Shown here piece by piece: positions 43,865 through 52,379 of a stretch of DNA of 64,000 nucleotides. Numbering within the stretch: the stretch's first letter is position 1; each line of letters begins with the position of its first letter. The stretch covers positions 2,522,001-2,586,000 of the forward strand of contig CP126123.1 in NCBI GenBank assembly GCA_030123605.1. The letters are read 5' to 3'. Below the pieces are notes generated by a model. That model was not told the DNA's origin, did no database searches, and worked only from the letters and a program-made list of their open reading frames with translations. Source of the stretch: Nitrospira sp. GTDB taxonomy: Bacteria > Nitrospirota > Nitrospiria > Nitrospirales > Nitrospiraceae. The position numbers and the translations under genes were made by a program.

Positions 43865-44473
43865 ATGCCGACCATCTTGCTCGTCAGACATGGAGAAACC
43901 GATTGGAATCGGTCGGGCCGCGTGATGGGCAACCAACCGATTCCCCTCAACCGGAACGGCGAACGTCAAGCCTTGGCCTGCGCCGAGACCCTGTCTCGTA
44001 CTCCGCTCGCAGGCATCTTCACCAGCCCCGTCTTGCGCGCCCTGCAAACCGCCGAGATCCTGCGCCGATCACATGACTTGCCGCTGCACCACCTGCCGGG
44101 ACTGCGCGAAATAGGCGTGGGCGATTGGATCAATCGCTACTGGCTGGACTTGGCCGATGATCCGGCGAAACGTGACTGGTACACCCACCCGGAACGCGCT
44201 CGTCCGTCCGGCGGGGAAACGCTGCGAGAGGTGCAATCCCGCGCAGTGACGACGTTAGAACAGACGATCGACAACCAGCAGGAGGCGCCCTACGTCTTCG
44301 TGTCCCACGCCGACGTCATCCGAGCGATTCTCGCCCATTACTTAGGCCTCGACCTGGCGACCATCCGACAGGCCACGATCGACCATGCCTCGGTCAGCGC
44401 GCTGGATTTCAGCGGAGAATCCGTCCGACTCCTGTTCCTCAACCATCGGCCGGGACTGGACCGGCTCCTATAA
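43865..44473 (+). CDS. Histidine phosphatase (phosphoglycerate-mutase-like) family protein
   Basis: 202 residues. LLVRHGETDWNRSGRVMG (RHG motif with catalytic His), FTSPVLRALQTAEIL, second His region VFVSHADVIRAILAHYLGLD. The GREIGVGDW-type segment (LREIGVGDWINRYW) is that of CobC/GpmB-type members. Possible roles include alpha-ribazole phosphatase or a small-molecule phosphatase; the family is too broad to choose. Starts 7 bases after the propeller gene's stop. Confidence 0.88.
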   Translation: MPTILLVRHGETDWNRSGRVMGNQPIPLNRNGERQALACAETLSRTPLAGIFTSPVLRALQTAEILRRSHDLPLHHLPGLREIGVGDWINRYWLDLADDPAKRDWYTHPERARPSGGETLREVQSRAVTTLEQTIDNQQEAPYVFVSHADVIRAILAHYLGLDLATIRQATIDHASVSALDFSGESVRLLFLNHRPGLDRLL

Positions 44474-44557
44474 CAGGATGCCGAACACGTCCGCCAGCGG
44501 CGTTCTCGCGTCGTCGTCATACCCACGTTGTACTGCCCCTGCCGGCAGAAGTTCAGT

Positions 44558-45046
44558 TTACGGACGTGACGCGGCGGGAGCCGGCGCATCCGTCCCCTTG
44601 CCATAATACCGGTTCCCATAGGTCTTTATTTCCTCGGAGAGCGCCGTCCATTCTTCGGCCGTCAGCAGCGTCTTCATCTTGAAACGCAGCCCGAGGATCT
44701 TGGCCGCCGACCGCATCCGGCTGTTATTCGCCTCGTCGAGGATCTTCGTGAAGTCTTCGGGCGGCGCGGAATAGTTCGCATTCAGCTCATAGAGCGCGCG
44801 ATGGTACTGGCGTTGCTGCTCCCCCGCAGATTTGATCTCGGTGATGATCTCGCCCATCACCACGTTCACCTGCTTCACCTTCTCCGGGTCCTTGACATGT
44901 TTCTCAACCAATCCGCCCATGTGCTTCTCGGCCTTACTCCAATAATAGTCACCCTTCCCATACCCGTAACTTCCATGATGGGACGAACACCCCACGAACC
45001 CGGTCAGGATCACTCCGAGGAAGAGAATCAGGATTCGACGGCTCAT
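44558..45046 (-). CDS. Spy/CpxP-like periplasmic lipoprotein
   Basis: 162 residues. Lipoprotein signal ILILFLGVILTGFVGCSSHH (lipobox VGC). The mature part is alpha-helical and polar, with KHMGGLVEKHVKDPEKVKQV, IITEIKSAGEQQRQYHRALY and a late LTAEEWTALSEEI that resembles the LTxxQ-type motif region of Spy/CpxP chaperones. This suggests binding unfolded periplasmic proteins or sensing envelope stress, which is inference. Upstream in-frame ATG would add a non-signal leader, so the second ATG is preferred. Confidence 0.7.
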   Translation of the reverse strand: MSRRILILFLGVILTGFVGCSSHHGSYGYGKGDYYWSKAEKHMGGLVEKHVKDPEKVKQVNVVMGEIITEIKSAGEQQRQYHRALYELNANYSAPPEDFTKILDEANNSRMRSAAKILGLRFKMKTLLTAEEWTALSEEIKTYGNRYYGKGTDAPAPAASRP

Positions 45047-45170
45047 CTGGACCTCCATGAATAAAGAAAAAATGACTCCTGCGAATGAAAACGCGTTGCG
45101 TGTCACGCCGATCCTGCCGTAAGCTTCTGCGCGACCGTCATGGTGCGAGGGACACGGCAGAGGCCATCAT

Positions 45171-45515
45171 ATGGGTCACCATCGAGGAACCGGTCCGGCG
45201 GAGGCGCTCCGGAACGAGTTCCGGGAACAACTCGAACTCTTCTACAGTCGGCTGAAACTGGCCGCTCCCTATGACTCGGTCGAGAAGGCCTTGGGACACC
45301 TGACGGCCAGGCTCAAAAACCTGCCGCAGGAAGAGCTTCAGAGCCTGTCCGAGGACAAGGCGCAGCGATGGGCACACTTTCGACAGGCCTTCATCGAGTC
45401 GGGCCTGAGTCAGAAGCATCGCGGCATCATCGCGGGATTGGCGCGCGCTCGACAGTCGCTGGACCTGCCGCCGGAATTCGATCACCTGCTCGACCTGTAT
45501 ACCACCGGCCGCTAA
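45171..45515 (+). CDS. Uncharacterised small helical protein
   Basis: 114 residues, soluble and helical (LRNEFREQLELFYSRLKLAA, DSVEKALGHLTARLKNLPQE, FIESGLSQKHRGIIAGLARA). No signal peptide and no known domain. Overlaps the 3' end of the next minus-strand gene by 4 bases in a convergent (tail-to-tail) arrangement. Ribosome site AGAGG lies ahead of the ATG. No function assigned. Confidence 0.6.
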   Translation: MGHHRGTGPAEALRNEFREQLELFYSRLKLAAPYDSVEKALGHLTARLKNLPQEELQSLSEDKAQRWAHFRQAFIESGLSQKHRGIIAGLARARQSLDLPPEFDHLLDLYTTGR

Positions 45516-46168
45516 GCCGCTCCTTTGCCTTGCAATGCCGCCGTCCTGAATTCCGTGTACACCTGCATGAGCCTCGTGTTCTCGATCCGGTAGGCGACGG
45601 TGACGGTCAAGAGGCCGAAGGCCACCACGATCACCCCTACTCCGGTCACTCCGACCCCCAGCAACAGCCCTCCCAGAGATTCGAGTCCTCCCTGCAGCAA
45701 GTAATTGATGAGGAATCCCAGCGTCCCGAACCCCACGAGGCCGAACCAGAGAAAGGTCAGGATCGAGGAAGACCAGGGCACCCGCTTGGTGCAGATCAAC
45801 CTCAGGCCGTCGGCCTCCGGTGCCCATTCGATGGAACCCTTCAGCGGCCAGGCCGTGCGGAAACGCATGGAGAACAACCGGCAGGTCGGTCGGATCACCA
45901 TTCGATTCGCCTCGGGAAAGACCCGCGCGACGCCGTGCGGCAAGGAAAGAAACCCGTTCGTATCGCAGCTCCTCACCAGTTGCTCGACGGTCAACGCGCC
46001 GACCTGATCCTGCACCTGTCCGATCCCGTACCCATACCGGCTGGCCTCGGACGACAGGCGGGCGAAATACATCCAGTCGCCGACGATCAGCCCGATGAAC
46101 AAGACGATGGCGAACGCACCGGCCAACAGCATGGTGGAAACTTCCCACAGGGCCCTGCGGAGAATCAA
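45512..46168 (-). CDS. Uncharacterised membrane protein with periplasmic domain
   Basis: 218 residues. One N-terminal membrane helix (LLAGAFAIVLFIGLIVGDWM), a roughly 100-residue soluble domain rich in Arg and Trp, then two further helices (ILTFLWFGLVGFGTLGFLIN and LLLGVGVTGVGVIVVAFGLL). The layout suggests a soluble periplasmic or cytoplasmic domain between helices. No known family recognised. The next ATG in the frame (MLLAG) is a possible start. Confidence 0.65.
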   Translation of the reverse strand: MILRRALWEVSTMLLAGAFAIVLFIGLIVGDWMYFARLSSEASRYGYGIGQVQDQVGALTVEQLVRSCDTNGFLSLPHGVARVFPEANRMVIRPTCRLFSMRFRTAWPLKGSIEWAPEADGLRLICTKRVPWSSSILTFLWFGLVGFGTLGFLINYLLQGGLESLGGLLLGVGVTGVGVIVVAFGLLTVTVAYRIENTRLMQVYTEFRTAALQGKGAA

Positions 46169-46382
46169 GCCGGGACGGAAAGAAGACGGCTGAAAGCGGA
46201 GGAACCTGTTGACTCCCCATAAGGCCTTTGGCTACATTAAGCCCGTTCTCATCCGGCGGGTGCGGACGAGTCATCCGGGTCACGGTCCCGCCTTCATAGA
46301 TTTTTTCCACGCCACACCGTTCGACACCGTCACTTCTGCACTGCAGAGTGTGCCGGTAAGAGGGGTGTGATTTTGCGGAGGG

Positions 46383-47078
46383 ATGATGGATATCGTCAAG
46401 GTCGAGCGAGTGTACACCAATTATTCCGGGGTCTACGATCATATCTTCGGAAAAATCTTCCATGAGTCGCGCGAGTCCGCCGTGCGCAATCTCAGGATCC
46501 GGCCCGAAGAAAAAATTTTGGAAGTCGGCGTGGGAACGGGGATCGCCCTGGAATACTATCCCAAGAACTGCGAAATCATCGGCATCGACCTCTCCTCAGG
46601 CATGTTGGCCAAGGCCCGGCAGCGTCAGTCCCACTATCACCTGGACCATGTGCGGCTCATGCTGATGGACGCGGGCAAGATGGACTTTGCCGACGACAGC
46701 TTCGACACCGTCATGGCAGCCTATGTGGTGACCGCCGTGCCGGACTATCGAAAAGTCGTGAATGAAATGATTCGAGTCTGCAAACCGGGCGGCCGCATCA
46801 TCATGTTGAACCACTTCAGCAACGGCAACAAGTTGATTGCGGCCGTGGAAAAAGTCATCTCTCCCCTCTGCAAACACATCGGCTTCCGCACCGACCTTTC
46901 CCTGAATCACGTCCTTGAAGGAACCGACCTGCACGTCGCCCGAAAGGAAAAAGTGAATCCGATGAAATTCTGGCACTTAGTGGAATGTGTCAATCGGAAG
47001 AACGGAACGAACGGCAGCGCGAATGGGCATGTCAAGGGGAACGGACACGGGAACGGCAGGCACAGTCACCACACCTGA
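46383..47078 (+). CDS. PmtA-like phospholipid N-methyltransferase
   Basis: 231 residues. SAM motif ILEVGVGTGIALEYYPKNCE, acidic IGIDLSSGML, MDFADDSFDTVMAAYVVTAV and GGRIIMLNHFSNGNK. The start (KVERVYTNYSGVYDHIFGKI) matches phosphatidylethanolamine N-methyltransferase PmtA-like enzymes, which make phosphatidylcholine precursors. The C-terminal tail (NGTNGSANGHVKGNGHGNGR) is low-complexity, Gly/Asn/His-rich. GCGGAGGG directly precedes the ATG. Other methyltransferase 11 family substrates remain possible. Confidence 0.85.
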   Translation: MMDIVKVERVYTNYSGVYDHIFGKIFHESRESAVRNLRIRPEEKILEVGVGTGIALEYYPKNCEIIGIDLSSGMLAKARQRQSHYHLDHVRLMLMDAGKMDFADDSFDTVMAAYVVTAVPDYRKVVNEMIRVCKPGGRIIMLNHFSNGNKLIAAVEKVISPLCKHIGFRTDLSLNHVLEGTDLHVARKEKVNPMKFWHLVECVNRKNGTNGSANGHVKGNGHGNGRHSHHT

Positions 47079-47100
47079 CGCCGATACTCTCGCCTCACGA

Positions 47101-47919
47101 TCACAAACGCGCCGGCTGCGCGCGACCGGGCGATCTCTGATTCGACCGCTCTTCCTGCAAAAGAAACCCCTGCCCCACGAGACAGGTGCCGGGGAAACAT
47201 TGCGTGACCAGATCGGTCACCAGGTCCAACAAGCGCCCACCCGATCGACCGGGGGAAGGGCGGAGGTGCACCTGCATTCCGAAACCGGCGCCGTCGATCG
47301 GCCCATAGGTTCGTACCGCGACCGCCGCCGCAAGGCCGATGTTCAGATCGATTGCCGCCGTGAGTTCACCCTCCCAACAGATCCCTCGATGACGTGTCGC
47401 CGCAAACCCCGCCTCTCTCCAGATACAGGGCGCCCCTGCGTGATCGAGCCGATCGAGCAACCAGGCCACGGTAGGAACTTCGCCGGAATCGGCCTGAAAC
47501 ACCCACTGCGTCACCGTGCCTTCCAGATCCCCATCACAGTACGGAATCGAGACCTCTTCGAACAACGCCTCTTCACAGACCACGTAGAATTCACCCTGCG
47601 GGTCGAACCAAAAGCGCAGCTTTCCTTCGTTCAACTCCACCTGCACGACGCCCAATGAAGAACCGTCTGCTCCGTCCTGCTCGAGGATAGACAGATCGGA
47701 GACGCCCTGCATGGTGAGTTTGGCGACGCGCAGGATGTCCTGCAGGTGATAGCGCAGCACCACCGACACCGTACTGCCTGCCGGGAGGTCGTGTCCGGAC
47801 TCTTCGTCGAAGATCCGACGCTTGGACAGATGCACATCGGTCACCTGTCCGCCGCGAAAACCCTGCGTGTGCATCAAGAACCAGCGTAGATCTTCCACCG
47901 TCTTGATGGAATAATTCAT
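47101..47919 (-). CDS. Uncharacterised protein
   Basis: 272 residues, soluble, no signal peptide. Starts MNYSIKTVEDLRWFLMHTQG. Contains acidic segments (HLQDILRVAKLTMQGVSDLS, VVQVELNEGKLRFWFDPQGE) and a C-terminal GQGFLLQEERSNQRSP tail. I do not recognise a family. Convergent with the methyltransferase gene, 22 bases between stops. The longer start (27 bases upstream) is a second option. Confidence 0.7.
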   Translation of the reverse strand: MNYSIKTVEDLRWFLMHTQGFRGGQVTDVHLSKRRIFDEESGHDLPAGSTVSVVLRYHLQDILRVAKLTMQGVSDLSILEQDGADGSSLGVVQVELNEGKLRFWFDPQGEFYVVCEEALFEEVSIPYCDGDLEGTVTQWVFQADSGEVPTVAWLLDRLDHAGAPCIWREAGFAATRHRGICWEGELTAAIDLNIGLAAAVAVRTYGPIDGAGFGMQVHLRPSPGRSGGRLLDLVTDLVTQCFPGTCLVGQGFLLQEERSNQRSPGRAQPARL

Positions 47920-48047
47920 GGCCGTCCTACCACCTCGAAGTGTCACAGCTAGCCAACGGCCGCCGTTCTGCTACTGTACCATGCCGATACCGGTGAAGAC
48001 AGGGGGCGGGAAGGGAACGGCAGCACGGGGGCACCTGTTCGTCGGCG

Positions 48048-48386
48048 TCAAAACAGCGGTTGCTGTTGCTTGATCTCCGCCAATCGACGCTCCAGATCCT
48101 CCACACGGTCCTGCAACCGTTGATTGTCCAGACGCAGCAGATCCAGGCGATCCAGAAGTTGTTCGCGCTGGATCCTGGTCCATTCCAGCGTACGCCTCAA
48201 TCCGGCCAGCTCCAGCTGTACCTGCCGGCCGTCGTCGGACCGGGAACCCGTGCACGCCCTCTGTCGAGAATCATCAACCACAGCTACGGCGAATCGTAGC
48301 GCACTCTCCTTCCATCGCGGAGCGATTAGTGAATTGTCGACGAAGAGACGCAGGAACTGAAGGAAATAGGCAGGAGAAGGGAACAC
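48048..48386 (-). CDS. Putative coiled-coil protein
   Basis: 112 residues. The C-terminal half is a clear coiled-coil heptad series: QLELAGLRRTLEWTRIQREQ, LLDRLDLLRLDNQRLQDRVE, DLERRLAEIKQQQPLF. The N-terminal half is less convincing, so the start is uncertain and may lie later. No family recognised. Situated between two unrelated genes in the same direction. Confidence 0.45.
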   Translation of the reverse strand: MFPSPAYFLQFLRLFVDNSLIAPRWKESALRFAVAVVDDSRQRACTGSRSDDGRQVQLELAGLRRTLEWTRIQREQLLDRLDLLRLDNQRLQDRVEDLERRLAEIKQQQPLF

Positions 48387-48428
48387 CTCGGAACGGACGA
48401 TGCGGTCCGCCCGGCCGCGAAGATCGGG

Positions 48429-48953
48429 TTACGGTGTAACCGGCTGATTCTTTGGAGCGACGCGTTGTTCTTCCTCTGAGACATACCGGATCGCCAACCC
48501 GGACATGTGCAACATCCAGCCCTGCCCGCCGCCGGCCCCCTGAGTGAAGCTCCAGGCGTCCATTCGGAATGGATTCCAATACCCGCTCCGGTAGGAGTTG
48601 TTCGTCACCGCGCCGGGAATGCCAGGACTCATGGTCGATTGGAACGTCGGCCCTCGGTCGGAAAGGCGGCGTACGTCGGCTTCTCCGAGTACCACGGCGT
48701 CGGCGCCGAGATCCTTCGCCCTGGCAAGAATGCGGTCCCGCAAGGTCTCCTCGCTGGCATATTCGCTCGTAGCGACGATGCGGGCGATTTGCACATAGCC
48801 GTGGTTCGGCTCGCGCTGCAAAGTCTTGACCCCATCGGTCCCAGCTCGTGGCTCGAAGGTCGCCCCGGTCAAGGGATCGACCTTCACGGACACACAAGCG
48901 GTCGTGAACAGGAGGACCAGCAAGAAGAGGGTATGGAAAATGTATGTCATCAC
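48429..48953 (-). CDS. Exported lipoprotein, uncharacterised
   Basis: 174 residues. Lipoprotein signal HTLFLLVLLFTTACVSVKVD (lipobox TTAC). The mature part has a possible RcsF-like or YjgF-like ALGADAVVLGEADVRR segment (AKDLGADAVVLGEADVRRLS), seen in small outer-membrane lipoproteins where Arg/Asp-rich turns follow. Trp/Gly-rich near the end (GAGGGQGWMLHMSGL). Function unknown. Confidence 0.7.
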   Translation of the reverse strand: MMTYIFHTLFLLVLLFTTACVSVKVDPLTGATFEPRAGTDGVKTLQREPNHGYVQIARIVATSEYASEETLRDRILARAKDLGADAVVLGEADVRRLSDRGPTFQSTMSPGIPGAVTNNSYRSGYWNPFRMDAWSFTQGAGGGQGWMLHMSGLAIRYVSEEEQRVAPKNQPVTP

Positions 48954-49064
48954 AACGATCTCTAGTGACGGGTAACCAGCTTCATCCTGCCTCTATACTG
49001 ACGAGTTGAGCCGACCAATTCAACCGGAAATTGTCGTAGGTCTCGTCACATCTTCCGTCAATCC

Positions 49065-49421
49065 TTACAACTTGCCTTCGACCAGTTTCCGTATCTCTTC
49101 CATTCGCCGACGGTTCACACCAAGATCGCTGTAACCAGTCCTAGAAGCCGAGCGAAAATGGACCGTCTTAGTTGCCTCGTCGAACAGAAACTCCACATCG
49201 TCGACGAACCGCAACAGCAGACTGGTGAATTCATAACGTTGGTACGTCTCACCCTCCTCGACAAGCTTAGTGCGCGGCAAGGAACGCAGAACGGCCTTCA
49301 GTACCTCCTGCGCCTCCGCACGACTCTTTTCATATCGAAACGGTGCGATGGCATGCTCCTGATCTTGCGCGGTGGTTGACACGCAGTTGGGACTTGAGGG
49401 GCAGGGCGCCAGATGCTTCAT
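49065..49421 (-). CDS. DUF1499-family protein
   Basis: 118 residues. LAPCPSSPNCVSTTAQDQEH AI and then VEFLFDEATKTVHFRSASRT GYSDLGVNRRRMEEIR are the conserved blocks of DUF1499 proteins (CPSSPNCVS and RSASRxGYSDLGVNRxR). No biochemical role is established for the family. A longer upstream frame exists but lacks family similarity. The longest spacer in this part of the window follows it. Confidence 0.85.
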   Translation of the reverse strand: MKHLAPCPSSPNCVSTTAQDQEHAIAPFRYEKSRAEAQEVLKAVLRSLPRTKLVEEGETYQRYEFTSLLLRFVDDVEFLFDEATKTVHFRSASRTGYSDLGVNRRRMEEIRKLVEGKL

Positions 49422-49667
49422 GGGCGTATCGGACGGACGCTCCAAACCATAGGGCGGACTGTAGTGGGAGCCGCCCCCTCTGTCAACCATTCCAATCTCT
49501 CAGCACGATCGGGAGCGTCCGTCATGTTCACGGCAGGACGACTTCTTTGTCGCTTGAATACTCATTTCAGGGCAGGAGGAGTTTCGGCCCCCTAGAAAAG
49601 CAGATACGACACAGGATATGAAAGCTTCTCGTCTCGGATGGCCGTACTCGTTATCGCAGGCCTCGCC
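49422..49667. other. Spacer without a recognisable gene
   Basis: About 250 bases between the DUF1499 gene and a palindromic element. No open frame has coding character and no stable hairpin with a T-run was found. With the adjoining element the gap without genes is over 400 bases. Confidence 0.5.
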
Positions 49668-49840
49668 CTAGCCCGCATGATTCATGAGCGGTTCGTCGCG
49701 AAATCGCGGAGCCGTGAGGGAGGAAGGCAGACTCGTGCAGTCTGTCGCCCGACTGAGTGGCGAGCCCGCCGGCCGCAGGCTCGTCGCAGCAGCGGAGTCG
49801 GTGAGCGCAGTAGAAGCGCTCATGAATCATGCGGGCTAGG
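49668..49840. mobile_element. MITE-like element with perfect 24-bp terminal inverted repeats
   Basis: 173 bases bounded by CCTAGCCCGCATGATTCATG(AGCG) and its exact reverse complement. Outside the perfect arms GCCT recurs on both sides, so symmetry extends a little further. There is no gene inside. As in the element at 37844-38034, CTAG lies at both ends and the right-hand copy provides the TAG stop of the neighbouring minus-strand gene. The repeat sequence itself is unrelated to that element. Confidence 0.75.
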
Positions 49841-51002
49841 TCAGGCGAGCGGCCAGCCAAGCATGGCAACGTGGTGCGGCGGCCATTGCCGGCTTTTCAA
49901 TCAGGCGAAACGTCACGTGACAGAGTACAATCAGGACGGGAACGAGGCAGAACACAACGGACCAATGTTCGGCAGACGAGAGCATCGATGCTCGTTCGCC
50001 GAGCAACAGCCGATAGGCGACAAACAACACCACGCTGTGTAACAGATACAAGCTGTATCCCATTTCGCCCAACACGACGGACGGAGACCATTCCAGGACG
50101 CCAAAGAGGGAATTTCCGCAGGCGATAATCGTGAACCCGCCAGCCAATAACACCATGGCTGAAACGGTATAGGCCGTTGGACACGACCACATGGTCGTTG
50201 CAAAACAGGCGACGGCAACGGTCCCCCATGCCCAATGGGCAAGACGACTGCGTATTGCGGCGACACGCACGATCCATGCGGCGGCAATTCCGCCTCCGAA
50301 TGCGACCAGCATAGGCCGCTGAACGTCCGGCATGATCATCACGAACGCGACGACCGCCGTGACGCTGAAGAGCAGCCAGGGGACAGGGGGACCGGCACGA
50401 AGACAGAAAGAACCGAGCGGGAGAAACACATAAAACAGCCATTCATAAGGCAAAGACCAGGTCACGCCGGCAAGCGGCATGGTCTCGGTAAATCCGTTGA
50501 TGGGAGCGGTCCCGGGGATCGTGAAGGCAAGCCATTTCGAGATATGCAGCGCAAGAGAAGAGATCGGTTCGTTGAGCCGGAACCCGGCGCTGTACAGCGA
50601 GACCAACAATAAACACATCACGGTCACCAAATACAGCGGCACCAGTCGAAAGACGCGGGATAGATAGAGCCGTGACCATTCAATCGGTTGCACGCGGCCA
50701 TCCAACAGCTTGGACCAAAAGAGAAACCCGGTCATCATGAAAAACATCGCAACGCTGCTTTGCCCCAAGTGCGTATAAAAATTGGACGGCGGCACGCTCC
50801 ACATGCCGGAGCGCAGATAGCCATACCACACCGATGAATGGCTGAGAAACACTGCAAAGTCAAGATATCCTCGAAGCCCGTCCAGTGACGAGTATCGAGG
50901 GACCGCTGTGCTATGAGGCGAACCGATCCGGGGGAGAAGGGCGGCGGTTCCAAGCGCGAGCAGCAGTGCTCCGACTGCGGGCCATGCGCTCATGTCGCTC
51001 AT
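49836..51002 (-). CDS. Acyltransferase-3 (OafA/YrhL-like) family membrane protein
   Basis: 388 residues with about ten membrane helices. The start region YSSLDGLRGYLDFAVFLSHS with GLRG and the HxxxW-type SHSSVWYGYL, then AMFFMMTGFLFWSKLL, is the acyltransferase-3 pattern (these enzymes move acyl groups onto sugars or peptidoglycan). The start is chosen at an ATG after AAGGG; longer in-frame starts run back into the dapL gene. Ends EKPAMAAAPRCHAWLAARLT, the stop lying in a MITE-like repeat arm. Substrate unknown. Confidence 0.85.
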   Translation of the reverse strand: MSDMSAWPAVGALLLALGTAALLPRIGSPHSTAVPRYSSLDGLRGYLDFAVFLSHSSVWYGYLRSGMWSVPPSNFYTHLGQSSVAMFFMMTGFLFWSKLLDGRVQPIEWSRLYLSRVFRLVPLYLVTVMCLLLVSLYSAGFRLNEPISSLALHISKWLAFTIPGTAPINGFTETMPLAGVTWSLPYEWLFYVFLPLGSFCLRAGPPVPWLLFSVTAVVAFVMIMPDVQRPMLVAFGGGIAAAWIVRVAAIRSRLAHWAWGTVAVACFATTMWSCPTAYTVSAMVLLAGGFTIIACGNSLFGVLEWSPSVVLGEMGYSLYLLHSVVLFVAYRLLLGERASMLSSAEHWSVVFCLVPVLIVLCHVTFRLIEKPAMAAAPRCHAWLAARLT

Positions 51003-51096
51003 GCCCTTGTATCCAATCACAAGACCGGACACTTGTCTAACGTTTACAAAAACCGGACCGGCTGTTCCCATCCGCTCGTTGATTGCGGGAACGGTC

Positions 51097-51110
51097 CTAG
51101 GGTACCCTAG
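51097..51110. promoter_or_regulatory. Perfect 14-bp palindrome upstream of dapL
   Basis: CTAGGGTACCCTAG is its own reverse complement. It lies 64 bases before the dapL start, with TTGATT 18 bases upstream of a possible TACCCT -10, so it would overlap the promoter. It may be an operator; the binding protein is unknown, and a chance palindrome cannot be excluded. Confidence 0.3.
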
Positions 51111-51173
51111 CCCCTTACCGATACCACGCTGACGGTCACTGCGCCGCTCAGGCCAACAAAGGAGTCTCCACGC

Positions 51174-52349
51174 ATGTCCGGTTTTCCGATCGAATACGCC
51201 ACCCGCATCAAGACGCTGCCTCCCTATCTGTTCGCCGCCATCGACAAGATGAAGCAGGAGGCGATTGCGCGCGGCGTCGATATCATCAACCTCGGCATCG
51301 GCGACCCGGACCTGCCGACCCCCGACCCGATCATCGAGAGCCTGAGCCGAGCGGCCAAGAACCCGAAGCACCATCAATATCCGTCCTATGAAGGCATGCT
51401 CGCATTCCGCAAGGCGGTCGCCGATTGGTACCGACGCCGGTTCAATGTCACGCTCGATCCGGCTGATGAAGTCTTGACCTTGATCGGGTCGAAAGAAGGG
51501 ATCGGGCACATTCACCTGGCCTTCGTCGATCCCGGCGACATCGTCCTGGTGCCCAGCCCCGGCTATCCGGTCTATCCGGTCGGGACGAGTTTCGCCGGCG
51601 GCGCCTCACACATCATGCCGCTCACGAAGGCCAACGGCTTCCTGCCCGATTTGAACGCCATCCCCAAGGACGTGGCGAAGAAGGCCAAGTTGATGTGGTT
51701 GAATTCGCCGAACAATCCGACGTCGGTCATCATGACGAAGGATTATTTCAAGCGGGTGGTCGCATTCGCACAGGAACACCAGGTAATCGTCTGCCATGAC
51801 GCGGCCTATTCCGAGATCTACTACGATGGCAAGCGACCGGCGAGCTTTATGGAAATCGACGGCGCCAAGGATGTGGGCGTGGAGTTTCATTCGCTTTCGA
51901 AAACCTACAACATGACGGGCTGGCGCATCGGCTTCGTCGTCGGCAATAAGGACGTGTTGGCGGGGCTCGGCAAGGTGAAGAGCAACCTGGACTCGGGCGT
52001 GTTCGAAGCGGTGCAGGCAGCCGGCATCACGGCGTTGGGATTGGACGATTCGGTCACCGACGGGATCCGGAAGGTTTATCAGGAACGGCGCGACACTCTC
52101 GTGCCGGGGTTGAAACAATTGGGGCTGGACGTCGATGCGCCGCCCGCCGCCTTTTACGTGTGGGTGACGGTGCCGAAGGGCTACGACTCCGCTTCATGCA
52201 CGGCCCATCTGCTGGAGAAGGCCGGCATCGTGACGACGCCGGGCAACGGCTTCGGCGCGCCGGGTGAGGGGTATATCCGCATGACGGTCTGTACGACGAA
52301 AGAACGGTTGGCTGAAGCGGTGGAACGAATCCGCAAGGCGGGGTTTTAG
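51174..52349 (+). CDS. dapL: LL-diaminopimelate aminotransferase (DapL-type class I aminotransferase)
   Basis: 391 residues. Starts IEYATRIKTLPPYLFAAIDK, then INLGIGDPDLPTPDPIIESL, PSYEGMLAFRKAVADWYRRR, SPNNPTSVIMTKDYFKRVV, catalytic lysine in SLSKTYNMTGWRIGFVVGN and a late TPGNGFGAPGEGYIRMTV. This is the DapL2-like clade that converts tetrahydrodipicolinate and glutamate directly to LL-diaminopimelate, bypassing the succinyl/acetyl route. Upstream of folK and panC, so the start of a biosynthesis operon. Other class-I aminotransferases are the alternative. Confidence 0.85.
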   Translation: MSGFPIEYATRIKTLPPYLFAAIDKMKQEAIARGVDIINLGIGDPDLPTPDPIIESLSRAAKNPKHHQYPSYEGMLAFRKAVADWYRRRFNVTLDPADEVLTLIGSKEGIGHIHLAFVDPGDIVLVPSPGYPVYPVGTSFAGGASHIMPLTKANGFLPDLNAIPKDVAKKAKLMWLNSPNNPTSVIMTKDYFKRVVAFAQEHQVIVCHDAAYSEIYYDGKRPASFMEIDGAKDVGVEFHSLSKTYNMTGWRIGFVVGNKDVLAGLGKVKSNLDSGVFEAVQAAGITALGLDDSVTDGIRKVYQERRDTLVPGLKQLGLDVDAPPAAFYVWVTVPKGYDSASCTAHLLEKAGIVTTPGNGFGAPGEGYIRMTVCTTKERLAEAVERIRKAGF

Positions 52350-52379
52350 TTTTGAACTCAAGACTCTGATCCAGAGACT

